From positions 1,054,001 through 1,118,000 of the forward strand of contig NZ_JACIJJ010000001.1 of NCBI RefSeq assembly GCF_014199325.1: DNA of 64,000 nucleotides, in the 5' to 3' direction. This document shows, piece after piece, positions 54,726 through 63,300 of the stretch. This DNA is from Sphingomonas yantingensis. Lineage in GTDB: Bacteria > Pseudomonadota > Alphaproteobacteria > Sphingomonadales > Sphingomonadaceae. The position numbers and the translations under genes were made by a program. The stretch's first letter is position 1. Each line of letters opens with the position of its first letter. Below the pieces are notes generated by a model. It made no database searches. It was not told where the DNA came from and saw nothing but the letters and a program-made list of their open reading frames with translations.

Positions 54726-55388
54726 ATGGTCTATTCGCTGGGCAAGAAGAGTCCCTACGATACCGATCCCCGCCACGAAGTGGTCGATGGCGAGGCCTGG
54801 GCGAAGGTCGAGTTTCTTCGTCCGGACCGGGTCGATCGGATCGCGCGGGCGCGGCGCTATCCGCTGATGCGCTATGGCTACCCCGTCGTGCCGGACAGTG
54901 CGCCGAAGACGGTGCTATGGTCCAGCAGGCGGCTGCCGCCACCCGATTATGCTTTTGGTAACAATGAAATCATGCTGGTGTCGGGCCGGTTCCGCGATCT
55001 GGTCGAACGGTTCGAGCCGGACGTTCATCAGTTCCTGCCCGTCGATATGGTGCACAAGAAGGGCGAGGCGCCGTTCGACACCTTCTACTGGTTCGTCTGC
55101 TGCCAGCTGATCGACAGCATCGATCCCGATCGTACGACACTGGCGTGGGACGGCGATGACTACGAAGAGCACATGGACGACGGTTTCCGTCGAGGATTCT
55201 GGCGCTATGATCACAATGTCAGCCCACCCCCGGTTCCGGCTTACAGTCTTGCGGCGATCGGCGACCGGCACCTGTGGCGTGATCCATATTGGGCGCGTGA
55301 GGTCGTTCGGAGTTCCAATGTCTTTGGCGAAGCTATGATAGAAGCTGAGCTGACCGGCTTTGCAATAAACAAGAAGCAAGACGCTTAG
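54726..55388 (+). CDS. Candidate Imm11-type (DUF1629-like) immunity protein
   Basis: Product of 220 residues from ATG 54726. Parts such as EIMLVSGRFRDLVERFEPDVHQFLPVD and FYWFVCCQLIDSID resemble the immunity proteins called Imm11, which protect against toxins of polymorphic systems. No toxin or Rhs/VgrG gene is adjacent. Its base composition is visibly lower in GC than its neighbours (for example about 45% GC in 55321-55380), which suggests recent acquisition. No signal peptide or transmembrane helix was seen. The family call is made by eye and needs a profile search. Confidence 0.5.
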   Translation: MVYSLGKKSPYDTDPRHEVVDGEAWAKVEFLRPDRVDRIARARRYPLMRYGYPVVPDSAPKTVLWSSRRLPPPDYAFGNNEIMLVSGRFRDLVERFEPDVHQFLPVDMVHKKGEAPFDTFYWFVCCQLIDSIDPDRTTLAWDGDDYEEHMDDGFRRGFWRYDHNVSPPPVPAYSLAAIGDRHLWRDPYWAREVVRSSNVFGEAMIEAELTGFAINKKQDA

Positions 55389-55413
55389 GCGCGGCGGGCG
55401 GGGGGGCACATTA

Positions 55414-55629
55414 ATGGCATTCGACAGCATTCCGCGTCCGACCGACTGGCTTGGCTATATCAATCCACGCGAGGGCCGCCAATCTGGTTTGCAGGGCGCG
55501 CATTTGTTCGCCGACAAGGAGTGGGAACCAGGTAGGCGATTTAATTTCCTTACGCGCCTCGGCTATGGCCCGAACAGCTTCAACCGGACGGTCCGCTTTC
55601 CTGCCCATAGCGGACGTTCAGGAGCCTAA
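55414..55629 (+). CDS. Hypothetical protein in the AT-richer islet
   Basis: Frame of 71 residues 25 bp after the candidate immunity gene, with the same lower GC content. The middle reads GAHLFADKEWEPGRRFNFLTR then LGYGPNSFNRTV. No family was recognised. It could be a short partner protein or the remnant of a toxin or another immunity gene. Its end overlaps the convergent hypothetical by 4 bp, and the ribosome site is weak, so it may not be a real gene. Confidence 0.38.
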   Translation: MAFDSIPRPTDWLGYINPREGRQSGLQGAHLFADKEWEPGRRFNFLTRLGYGPNSFNRTVRFPAHSGRSGA

Positions 55630-56156
55630 ATCGCGCTTGGGCTCCCCTGCGCCGCCAGCACCTTTGCATCGCTCGCCAGCGAATGGAGGAAATGGTGCCG
55701 CGCTTCGGTCCCCGCCGGATACGCCTTGAGAGCCTTCTCCTGCGCCTCGGTCAGCGTGAAGCGCACATAGCCGCGCTTGGTCAGGCAATCGGCCACGGTG
55801 CCGTTCAGCACCCCGGCCACCTCGCGCATCCGTTCGCGGGGGCGGGTGCTGCTGACGATGTGTTGCGACATGGCGTTGATGTTGCCCACGCGGTTGATGT
55901 CACCGGTCTGCGCGGCCATGCTCAAAGCGGTCTCGTTGTTCTCCAGCCGCCTCGAGGCGTCCTTGAACACCTTGGCCGCTTCGGTATCTGACACGTCGGC
56001 GAAATAGCCCTCGCGCCCGCATTCGACCGCGTCGGCGCGATAGGTGTCGAAGGCAACGCCCGCCTTGCCCCAGCTCGTCACCGCTTTGGGCGGATGCGCG
56101 GGCAGGGCGGCCGGCGGCAGCACCGCGAGCGACGCGACCAGGGCGATCCTCTTCAT
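55626..56156 (-). CDS. Secreted hypothetical protein
   Basis: Product of 176 residues starting MKRIALVASLAVLPPAALPAH, a signal peptide. The mature part has three Cys-containing or conserved-looking stretches (AVECGREGYFADVS, VADCLTKRGYVRFTL) and a helical body rich in Ala, Glu and Asn. Two cysteines could form a disulfide outside the cytoplasm. No family was recognised. ATG 56156 follows GGGAGTG; the longer frame runs into tRNA-Pro and was rejected. Confidence 0.7.
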   Translation of the reverse strand: MKRIALVASLAVLPPAALPAHPPKAVTSWGKAGVAFDTYRADAVECGREGYFADVSDTEAAKVFKDASRRLENNETALSMAAQTGDINRVGNINAMSQHIVSSTRPRERMREVAGVLNGTVADCLTKRGYVRFTLTEAQEKALKAYPAGTEARHHFLHSLASDAKVLAAQGSPSAI

Positions 56157-56251
56157 CGGCGCACTCCCTTGCCCGGACGAACCAGAGGCTATGCCGATGC
56201 AGGCGGTGCCACAAGGCCCCGCCGAAGCGTTCCGATGCTGTTCGATTAAGT

Positions 56252-56328
56252 TGGTCGGGACGACAGGATTCGAACCTGCGACCCCCACACCCCCAGTGTG
56301 ATGCGCTACCAGGCTGCGCTACGTCCCG
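56252..56328 (-). tRNA. tRNA-Pro (anticodon GGG)
   Basis: Complete 77-nt cloverleaf with encoded CCA. Acceptor CGGGACG pairs with CGTCCCG, D stem is GCGC/GCGC, and anticodon stem TCACA/TGTGG holds loop CTGGGGG with anticodon GGG (reads CCC, CCU). T arm is GCAGG-TTCGAAT-CCTGT. Confidence 0.96.
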
Positions 56329-56486
56329 ACCGAGCGGGCGCCTCTACGCGGATCGATCGGGGAGTGCAAGCGCCATCGCGAGCCCCGCGGCGAGTGTTGC
56401 GCGGGGACGGGCCGCATGATAGCGCGCGCCGCTTGGAACCGGGGCGTGTCGCCCCGCCCCCGAACACAGGCGCAACCGACCCGATC

Positions 56487-56822
56487 ATGTTCGCAACTCC
56501 TGCCTTTGCTCAGTCCGCCGGCGCCTCGGCGCCCGGCGTCGCCGGCCAGATCCTCGGCATCGCGCCGCTCGTCCTCATCTTCATTGCCTTCTACTTCCTG
56601 ATGATTCGCCCGCAGCAGAAGCGGATGAAGGTGCTTCAAACCGCGCTTGCGAACATCAAGAAGAACGACACCGTCGTCACGGCGGGCGGCCTGGTCGGCA
56701 AGGTGACGCGCGTCGAGGACCGGCATGTCGAGGTCGAGATCGCGCCGAACGTGCGCGTCCGCGTCGTCAAGGCGACGATCGCCGAAGTGACGCCGCTCGG
56801 CGGCAAGCCGGCCAACGACTGA
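56487..56822 (+). CDS. yajC: Preprotein translocase subunit YajC
   Basis: Product of 111 residues with one membrane helix (LGIAPLVLIFIAFYFLMI) followed by RPQQKRMK, the YajC signature, and a soluble tail with DTVVTAGGLVGKVTRV. It accompanies SecDF at the SecYEG channel. Its stop shares bases with the secD start, so the three genes form an operon. The ATG at 56487 gives the family's usual short N-terminus; the ribosome site is weak. Confidence 0.96.
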   Translation: MFATPAFAQSAGASAPGVAGQILGIAPLVLIFIAFYFLMIRPQQKRMKVLQTALANIKKNDTVVTAGGLVGKVTRVEDRHVEVEIAPNVRVRVVKATIAEVTPLGGKPAND

Positions 56823-58414
56823 TGCTCGACTTTCCTTCGTGGAAGAAGTGGCTGACCTTTGCCACCGTGATCGTCGGCGTGCTGCTGGCGGTGCCGACGC
56901 TCTTGTCGGGCACGTCGATCAGGCCGCAGCTTCCCGCCTGGATGAACAAGACCAAGGTCAATCTCGGCCTCGACCTTGCCGGCGGCAGCTACATCTTGCT
57001 CGAGGCGCAGACGAGCGACGTGCGCAACCAGCGGCTCGAGACGATGCGCGATACGATCCTCGGCGAGATGCGCCGCGCCCCCCGCATCGCCATCGGCGAC
57101 ATTTCGACGCGCGGCGGCCAGATCAGCTTCATGGTCCGCGACGCCAGCCAGATCGACGCGGTGCGTGAGCGGCTTCTGCCGCTGACCGCGGGTGCGGGCC
57201 TCACCGGCCAGCGCGACTGGGACATTGCCGTCCGCGACACCAACACCGTCACGATGACGCCGACCGATGCCGGCATCGCCCAGGCGACCGAGCAGGCGAT
57301 GGTCGATGCGACCGAAGTCGTCCGCCGCCGCGTCGACGAGCTCGGCACGCGCGAGCCGACGATCATCCGCCAGGGATCGAACCGCATCGTCGTGCAGGTC
57401 CCGGGCCTTCAGGACCCGAAGGCGCTGAAGGAATTGCTGGGCAAGACCGCGCGGCTCGAATTCAAGCTGGTCGACACCAGCGCGGATCCGGCTCAGCTCG
57501 CCCGCGGCCAGGCGCCGATCGGCAGCCAGGTGCTTCCCTATCCGACCAGCGGCGGGCCGATCGCGGTCAAGCGCTCGGTCATCATCTCGGGCGACCAGAT
57601 CGCCGACGCGCGTCAGGAATATGATCCCCAGACCGGCGCGCCGATCGTCGGCATCCGCTTCAACGCCGAGGGCGGCCGCCGCTTCGCGCGCGTGACGCAG
57701 GAGAATACGGGCAAGCCGTTCGCGATCATCGTCGACAATTCGGTCATCTCGGCCCCCAACATCAACGAACAGATCCTGGGCGGTGCGGCGAGCATTTCGG
57801 GCGGGTTCACCGTCGACAGCGCCAACCAGCTCGCGATCGCGCTGCGCTCGGGCAAGCTGCCCGTCGACCTGTCGATCATCGAGGAATCGACGATCAGCCC
57901 CGAGCTCGGCGCCGATTCGATCCAGCGCGGCGTCGTCGCCGGCGTGATCGGCACGCTCGCCATCGCGGTGCTGATGCTGTTCGCCTATCTGCGCTTCGGC
58001 ATCTACGCCAACATCGCGCTCGTCGTGAACGTGCTGATGATCCTCGGCGTCATGGCGCTGTTCAACGCGACGCTGACGCTGCCGGGCATCGCCGGCTTCG
58101 TGCTGACGATCGGCGCGGCGGTCGACGCCAACGTGCTCATCAACGAGCGTATCCGCGAAGAGCGGCGGCGCGGGCGCAGCGTCAATTCGTCGGTCGAGTT
58201 TGGCTACAAGGAAGCGACGCGCGCGATCTTCGACGCCAACGTCACCAACGCCATCGCCGCGGTGATGATGTTCGTGTTCGGCGCCGGCCCGGTCCGCGGC
58301 TTCGCCGTCGTGCTCATCATCGGCATCGTCACCTCGGTGTTCACCGCCGTCACCTTTACCCGCCTGATGGTCGCGAACTGGCTTGCCAAGCGCCCGCGCG
58401 AGCTGGTGATCTGA
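56822..58414 (+). CDS. secD: Protein translocase subunit SecD
   Basis: Product of 530 residues. An N-terminal helix is followed by the large periplasmic domain (VNLGLDLAGGSYILLEAQTS near its start, TDAGIAQATEQAMVDATEVV) and six-helix core with ELGADSIQRGVVAGVIG, VLTIGAAVDANVLINERIRE and FVFGAGPVRGFAVVLIIGI. SecD uses the proton-motive force to pull exported proteins from SecYEG. It is followed by secF after 11 bp. Confidence 0.98.
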   Translation: MLDFPSWKKWLTFATVIVGVLLAVPTLLSGTSIRPQLPAWMNKTKVNLGLDLAGGSYILLEAQTSDVRNQRLETMRDTILGEMRRAPRIAIGDISTRGGQISFMVRDASQIDAVRERLLPLTAGAGLTGQRDWDIAVRDTNTVTMTPTDAGIAQATEQAMVDATEVVRRRVDELGTREPTIIRQGSNRIVVQVPGLQDPKALKELLGKTARLEFKLVDTSADPAQLARGQAPIGSQVLPYPTSGGPIAVKRSVIISGDQIADARQEYDPQTGAPIVGIRFNAEGGRRFARVTQENTGKPFAIIVDNSVISAPNINEQILGGAASISGGFTVDSANQLAIALRSGKLPVDLSIIEESTISPELGADSIQRGVVAGVIGTLAIAVLMLFAYLRFGIYANIALVVNVLMILGVMALFNATLTLPGIAGFVLTIGAAVDANVLINERIREERRRGRSVNSSVEFGYKEATRAIFDANVTNAIAAVMMFVFGAGPVRGFAVVLIIGIVTSVFTAVTFTRLMVANWLAKRPRELVI

Positions 58415-58425
58415 GGAACAATCTC

Positions 58426-59394
58426 ATGCGTCCCCTCAAGCTCGTTCCCGACAACACCAACATCGACTTCATGTCGTTCCGAAAGATCGCCGCCGTCATC
58501 TCGACGGTGATGGTCATCGCCTCGATCGCATTGCTGGCGATCAAGGGGCTCAATTTCGGCATCGATTTCGTCGGCGGCCAGCTCGTCCGCGTCACTTTCT
58601 CGCAGAATGTCGAGATCGAGCAGCTGCGCGCGAAGGTCGACAGCCTCGGCGTCGGCGAATCGACGATCCAGCAGTTCGGGTCCCCACGCGACATCGCCAT
58701 CCGCTTGCCGGTGCCCGAGAACGAGACACCGCAATCGGCCAGCCAGGCCGCGCAAAAGCTGCGCAACACGCTCGAACAGGCCTATCCGGGCGCCAAGGTC
58801 GGATCGGTCGAGGCCGTGTCGGGCAAGGTGTCGGGCGAATTGTTCGAGAAGGGCGCGCTGGCGCTCGGCCTCGCGATGATCGCGATCGCCATCTATATCT
58901 GGTTCCGGTTCGAATGGCAGTTCGGCGTCGGCGCGCTGCTCGCGCTCGCGCAGGACATGATCGTCGTCCTCGGCTTCTTCGCGTTGACGCAGCTTGAGTT
59001 CGACCTCAACACGATCGCCGCGCTGCTGACGATCATCGGCTATTCGCTGAACGACAAGATCGTCATCTTCGACCGCGTGCGCGAAAACCTGCGCAAGTTC
59101 CGGCGGATGGGGATCGTCGAGATCCTGAATCTGTCGATCAACGAGACGCTGTCGCGCACGGTGATGACCTCGCTGTCGATCACGATGCCGCTGCTCGTCC
59201 TCGTCTTCTTCGGCCCGGACGTGATCTTCGGCTTCAGCCTTGCCATGGCGCTCGGCATCATCGTCGGCACCTGGTCGTCGATGTTCGTCGGCAACGGCAT
59301 CCTGATCCAGTTCAACGTCTCGCCCGACAGCTTCGAGAAGAAGGCGGTAGCCGCGAACGCCAATGCCGAGCGCGTTGCCCCGCGCGAGCGGTAA
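58426..59394 (+). CDS. secF: Protein translocase subunit SecF
   Basis: Product of 322 residues: N-terminal helix with FMSFRKIAAVISTVMVIASI, the periplasmic SecF segment GLNFGIDFVGGQLVRV, and the SecD/F core with ALTQLEFDLNTIAALLTIIG and YSLNDKIVIFDRVREN. Partner of SecD. A short Mth938-like gene begins 6 bp after it. Confidence 0.98.
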   Translation: MRPLKLVPDNTNIDFMSFRKIAAVISTVMVIASIALLAIKGLNFGIDFVGGQLVRVTFSQNVEIEQLRAKVDSLGVGESTIQQFGSPRDIAIRLPVPENETPQSASQAAQKLRNTLEQAYPGAKVGSVEAVSGKVSGELFEKGALALGLAMIAIAIYIWFRFEWQFGVGALLALAQDMIVVLGFFALTQLEFDLNTIAALLTIIGYSLNDKIVIFDRVRENLRKFRRMGIVEILNLSINETLSRTVMTSLSITMPLLVLVFFGPDVIFGFSLAMALGIIVGTWSSMFVGNGILIQFNVSPDSFEKKAVAANANAERVAPRER

Positions 59395-59400
59395 GTCACG

Positions 59401-59775
59401 ATGCGCATGGATCGCGACCAGAGGGGCGAGGGGCCGCTCATCTCGGGTATCGTCGGGCGCGGGTTCCGCGTCGACGACGGGATCTATGAGGGGCTGACGA
59501 TCACGCCCAAGCGTGCCGATGGCTGGTCGCCGCCGCCGATCGAGACGCTGGGCGAGGGTGATCTCGCCCCCCTGTTCGTGATCGCCCCGCTGCCGGAGTT
59601 CGTCATCCTCGGCACCGGCGCGAAGCTGGTCCGCCCGCCGCGCGCGCTGATCGCGGCGCTGGAAGCCAAGGGCATCGGGCTGGAGCCGATGGACAGCCGG
59701 GCGGCGGCGCGTGCCTGGGGCGTGCTGCGCGCCGAACTGCGCTGGGTCGCCGCCGCGCTCTATCCGCTCGACTGA
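59401..59775 (+). CDS. Mth938-like domain-containing protein
   Basis: Product of 124 residues in the Mth938/NDUFAF3 fold: SGIVGRGFRVDDGIYEGL, PLFVIAPLPEFVILGTGAK and GLEPMDSRAAARAWGVLRAELR. The mitochondrial relative NDUFAF3 helps assemble complex I, but the bacterial role is unknown. It sits just downstream of secDF, as in many alphaproteobacteria, and overlaps the convergent transporter gene by 16 bp. Confidence 0.9.
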   Translation: MRMDRDQRGEGPLISGIVGRGFRVDDGIYEGLTITPKRADGWSPPPIETLGEGDLAPLFVIAPLPEFVILGTGAKLVRPPRALIAALEAKGIGLEPMDSRAAARAWGVLRAELRWVAAALYPLD

Positions 59776-60662
59776 GGAACGGCGGGGGTGCTGGACAGGC
59801 GCCGCCGATGCTCGCGCCAGGCGATATAGATACCGCTGCCGATCAGGATCGGCGCACCGATCCAAGTCGACCGTGACGGGAATTGGTCGAACAACAGCCA
59901 GCCTAGCGCCGTCGCCCAGAGCAGCGACGAATAATCCATCGGCACGATCACCGACACCGGCCCGTGGCGCAGCGCCGCGGTCAGCGCGATCTGGCCCATC
60001 CCGCCGACGATGCCGATCGCGGCAAGGATCGCCCATACCATCGGCGGATGCGCGCGCAGATCGGTCAGCCAGAACAGGAACAGCGGCGGCACCGACAGCG
60101 CCGAGAACCAGAAGACGGTAGTGCCAGCCCCCTCCGTGCGGCCGATCTGGCGCAGCAGGACGGAGGTGACGGCGATCATGAAGCCAGCCATCAGGCCGAC
60201 GCCGGCGCTCGCCAGCGGGATCGAATGGCCGCCCGGTTCGGCGATGATGACGATCGCCGCGAACCCGACCGCGACCGCCGCCCAGCGATGCACGCCGGTA
60301 GGCTCGCGCAGCCAGACCGCGCCGAGGAGCGTGGCGAACAAGGGCGCGGTGAACTGGAACGTCGTCGCCTCGGCCAGCGGTAGCAGGTGGATCGACCCGA
60401 AGGTGAAGCACATGCCGACCAGCCCCGCGGCGGTACGCCCGAGATGGGCGGGGAACCGCTGCGTGCGCACCGCGCCGAGGCCGACCGTCCGCCAGAGGTA
60501 GAGGGTGACGACCGGGAGCGCGCAAAGCTGGCGAAAGAACATCGTGTCGGCAAGCCCGGCGCCCAGCGTCTCGGCCAATTTGATGAGCGCACCCATCGTT
60601 GCCATCAGCGCGGCGGCAAGGATGCGCAGCCCGATGCCCTTCAAAATGGAATCGCCGGTCAT
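59760..60662 (-). CDS. EamA/DMT family transporter
   Basis: Product of 300 residues with about ten predicted membrane helices in two EamA halves. Recognisable helices include ALPVVTLYLW, TAAGLVGMCFTFGSIHLLPL, AAVAVGFAAIVIIAE and WAILAAIGIVGGMGQIALTAAL. Substrates in this superfamily range from metabolites to drugs, so none is assigned. It is convergent with the Mth938-like gene. Confidence 0.9.
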   Translation of the reverse strand: MTGDSILKGIGLRILAAALMATMGALIKLAETLGAGLADTMFFRQLCALPVVTLYLWRTVGLGAVRTQRFPAHLGRTAAGLVGMCFTFGSIHLLPLAEATTFQFTAPLFATLLGAVWLREPTGVHRWAAVAVGFAAIVIIAEPGGHSIPLASAGVGLMAGFMIAVTSVLLRQIGRTEGAGTTVFWFSALSVPPLFLFWLTDLRAHPPMVWAILAAIGIVGGMGQIALTAALRHGPVSVIVPMDYSSLLWATALGWLLFDQFPSRSTWIGAPILIGSGIYIAWREHRRRLSSTPAVPQSSG

Positions 60663-60715
60663 CCGCGGGGGCTAGGCCCCGCGGCGCTGCATCGCAACAA
60701 GGTTGTCAGCCTCTC

Positions 60716-60799
60716 GCGTCATCCCAGCGAAAGCTGGGATCGTTCGGGGATAGGAATTACTGGAGCCGCCGACGATCCCAGCTTTCGCTGGGATGACGC
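60716..60799. repeat. Palindromic dispersed repeat, copy 2
   Basis: Two identical 27-bp arms in inverted orientation (60716-60742 and 60773-60799), each built on ATCCCAGC-TTTC-GCTGGGAT. The right arm is identical to that of the copy near 3.4 kb. The 30-bp centre differs. It fills most of the gap 60663-60806 between the EamA and DUF4174 genes. Confidence 0.85.
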
Positions 60800-60806
60800 A
60801 AGCGGT

Positions 60807-61211
60807 TCAGCTTCCCGCCATTTCCTGCCGACGCATCGGCATCGCATCGATGGTCCGTTCGATCTGACGCGGGATGATCGCCTCGGCCGAGCGGAGCTTC
60901 ACCCCACCGTCGCGGCCGACGAGCACCACGCCGAAGCGCGAGCGCGGGACTGCGTAACGCTGGCGCAGCGCTGCGGCATAGTCGTGCGCGCCCGCAACGG
61001 TATCGCCCACCACTTCAATCACATGCACGTCGCGGTCTCGCATCGCCGCCTCCGACTGGCGGAGCAGCGCCTGCTGGCGGGCAAGGCGCGGGTCGTCGCG
61101 CGTCGGGGCAAACACGACGATTAGCCGCGGCTCCGCCTCTCGTGCATCGACGGCATTGGGCTGCGGCTGCGCGGCGGCGGCCAGCGTCAGAGGAAGAAGG
61201 GGTCCGATCAC
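60807..61211 (-). CDS. DUF4174-like secreted protein
   Basis: Product of 134 residues from a GTG at 61211 followed by a short hydrophobic signal (GPLLPLTLAAAAQ). The body LIVVFAPTRDDPRLARQQALL then FGVVLVGRDGGVKLRSAE and PRQIERTIDAMPMR matches the DUF4174 thioredoxin-like pattern, lacking a CxxC. Function is not known. The long in-frame extension upstream was rejected as shadow sequence. The start is only moderately certain. Confidence 0.75.
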   Translation of the reverse strand: MIGPLLPLTLAAAAQPQPNAVDAREAEPRLIVVFAPTRDDPRLARQQALLRQSEAAMRDRDVHVIEVVGDTVAGAHDYAAALRQRYAVPRSRFGVVLVGRDGGVKLRSAEAIIPRQIERTIDAMPMRRQEMAGS

Positions 61212-61252
61212 CCGCAAACAACGAAGAAGCCGCAGAAAAGTGCCGCGTGGGT

Positions 61253-62134
61253 CTATCCGCGCTTGCGGATCAGCCCCTCTTGCGCGGAGCTGGCGACGAG
61301 GCGTCCGTCGGCGGTGTAGATGCGCCCGCGATTGTGGCCGCGGCCATGGCCCGACCATGGGCTGTCACAGGTGTAGAGCAGCCATTCGTCGGCGCGGAAC
61401 GGCTCGTGCAGCCACAATGCATGGTCGAGGCTGGCGGTCTGCACCGATCCGTCCATCCACGTCATCCCGTGCGGCAGCATGCAGGTGCCGAGCAGCGTCA
61501 TGTCGCTGGCATAGGCAAGCATCGCGCGGTGGAGCGCCGGGTCGTCGGGCAGGGGCGCGACGACGCGGAACCAGCTGTGCTGTACCGGCTCGCGCGGGGC
61601 CGGGTTGAACCATTCGCGCGGGGCGACCGGGCGGATCTCGATCGGGCGGGTGCGCAGGAAGAAGCGGCGCAGCTTTTCCGGCACATGTTCCTGGATTTCC
61701 TCGCGCAGCTCGCCCTCGCTCTTCAGCGCCTCCGGCGGGGGCACGTCAGGCATGGGAAACCGGTGCGACAGGCCGTCCTCGGGCGACTGGAAGCTGGCGA
61801 TCATGTTAAGGATCGGCTTGCCCTGCTGCATCGCGATGACGCGGCGATTGGCGAAGCTGCGCCCGTCGAAATCGCGGACGACGCGATAGACGATCGGATA
61901 ATCCTCGTTCCCCGCGCGCATGAAATAGGCGTGGAGCGAGTGCGCGACCTTGCTGTCGTCGATCGACCGCTGGGCGGCCTGCAGGGCTTGCGCGATCACC
62001 TGTCCGCCGAACACGCGGCCGACGCCGCCCGGCTGGCGCGCGCCGCGATAGAGGTCGGTGTCGATCGTCTCGACGTCCAGCAGCTCGACAAGCTGCCCGA
62101 CCAGTCCCTCACTCGTGTCCGCGCGTTCCGCCAT
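61253..62134 (-). CDS. tesB: Acyl-CoA thioesterase II
   Basis: Double hot-dog enzyme of 293 residues that hydrolyses medium and long acyl-CoA. It shows VGRVFGGQVIAQALQAAQ, LHAYFMRAGNEDYPIVYRV, FANRRVIAMQQG, and the second half with MLPHGMTWMDG, LDHALWLHEPFRADEWLLY and GRIYTADGRLVASSAQEGLIR. It begins on the stop of the acyl-CoA dehydrogenase gene (TTGATGGCG region, ATG 62134), so the genes are coupled. Confidence 0.95.
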   Translation of the reverse strand: MAERADTSEGLVGQLVELLDVETIDTDLYRGARQPGGVGRVFGGQVIAQALQAAQRSIDDSKVAHSLHAYFMRAGNEDYPIVYRVVRDFDGRSFANRRVIAMQQGKPILNMIASFQSPEDGLSHRFPMPDVPPPEALKSEGELREEIQEHVPEKLRRFFLRTRPIEIRPVAPREWFNPAPREPVQHSWFRVVAPLPDDPALHRAMLAYASDMTLLGTCMLPHGMTWMDGSVQTASLDHALWLHEPFRADEWLLYTCDSPWSGHGRGHNRGRIYTADGRLVASSAQEGLIRKRG

Positions 62135-63243
62135 CAATATCCGTTCGCCCTTGCCAGTGCATCGGCATGATGGCCCGCGTCGCCGAACATCTCGGCCAGC
62201 ACGCGCGCGCGCTTCATGTAGAAGCCGATGTCGTAATCGTCGGTCATGCCGATGCCACCGTGCATCTGGATGCCTTCCTGCACCGACAGCGTCGTGGCAA
62301 GCCCCGTCATCGCCTTGGCGACATGCGTCGCTTCATCGGCGCGCGGATCGCCGGCGTCGAGCAGCTGCTGCGCCTTAAGAACGGCGGCGCGCGCGACCTC
62401 CATTTCCGAATAGAGGTGCGCGGCGCGATGCTGAAGCGCCTGGAAGCTGCCGATCAGCTGGCCGAACTGCTTGCGCTCCTTGAGGTAGTTCACCGTCATG
62501 TCCATCGCACCGGCGCCGACGCCGACCAGCTCGGCCGCGGCGGCGGTACGCGCGGCGCCGAGGATGCGGTCGAGGACGGCGCGGCCGCCATCGACCTCGC
62601 CCACCACCGCATCGGCATCGACCGCTACGCCGTCGAAGCGGACTTCGCTGGCGAGGCTGGAATCGGCAAGGCGGCGGGGATCGGCGGTTAGGCCCACGGC
62701 CCTAGGATCGACCGCGAACACCGTTTCGCCATTTTCGGTCTTCGCCGCGACGAGGATCAGGTCGGCGACATGGGCGTGGTGAACGAAGCGCTTGGTGCCG
62801 GTGAGCCTGAAGCCGTTGCCCGATCGCTCGGCGGTCATCTCGATCCGGCCGGTGTGCTTGGCGCTCTCGTCGATCGCCAGCGCGATCACCGCGTCGCCCG
62901 CGACGATGCGCGGGAACCAGGCATCGGTATGGGCGGTGCCCGTCAGCCCCGCGACCGCCGCGATCGAAGTGGAAAGGAATGGGGAGGGGGAGAGATTTCG
63001 GCCGATCTCCTCCATCACCACCCCCGCCTCGACATGGCCGAGGCCGAGGCCGCCCTGATCCTCGGGCACGAGGATGCCGGTGAAGCCCATCTCGGCGAAC
63101 TGCTTCCACAGGTCGCGGCTGAAGCCGGTTTCGTCCTTAGCATCGCGCAGACCGCGCAGGTGGCTGACGGGCGCTTCGGTGCCGACGAAATCGCGCGCGG
63201 TGTCACGCAACATCGTCTGTTCGTCGTTTAGATAGAGGGGCAT
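62134..63243 (-). CDS. Acyl-CoA dehydrogenase family protein, lacks the usual catalytic Glu motif
   Basis: Product of 369 residues with the ACAD pattern: DEQTMLRDTARDFV, GFTGILVPEDQGGLGLGHVEAG, ELVGVGAGAMDMTVNYLKERKQFGQLIGSFQALQ in part, and QMHGGIGMTDDYDIGFYMKRA. After the last helix the usual EGTxE catalytic segment is missing; the protein ends MFGDAGHHADALARANGY. It lies directly behind a second ACAD gene that keeps this motif, so the pair may form a heteromeric enzyme. Confidence 0.9.
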   Translation of the reverse strand: MPLYLNDEQTMLRDTARDFVGTEAPVSHLRGLRDAKDETGFSRDLWKQFAEMGFTGILVPEDQGGLGLGHVEAGVVMEEIGRNLSPSPFLSTSIAAVAGLTGTAHTDAWFPRIVAGDAVIALAIDESAKHTGRIEMTAERSGNGFRLTGTKRFVHHAHVADLILVAAKTENGETVFAVDPRAVGLTADPRRLADSSLASEVRFDGVAVDADAVVGEVDGGRAVLDRILGAARTAAAAELVGVGAGAMDMTVNYLKERKQFGQLIGSFQALQHRAAHLYSEMEVARAAVLKAQQLLDAGDPRADEATHVAKAMTGLATTLSVQEGIQMHGGIGMTDDYDIGFYMKRARVLAEMFGDAGHHADALARANGY

Positions 63244-63300
63244 CGTATCTCTCCGGGTCGCCGCACCGCTCGACCGGCGGCGCTGGCGGGAAGGGTGGTT

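Noticed and set aside
55451..55729. 92-codon frame overlapping the small gene after the candidate immunity gene
   Set aside because: Overlaps the 71-codon frame and the convergent hypothetical gene, with no ribosome site.
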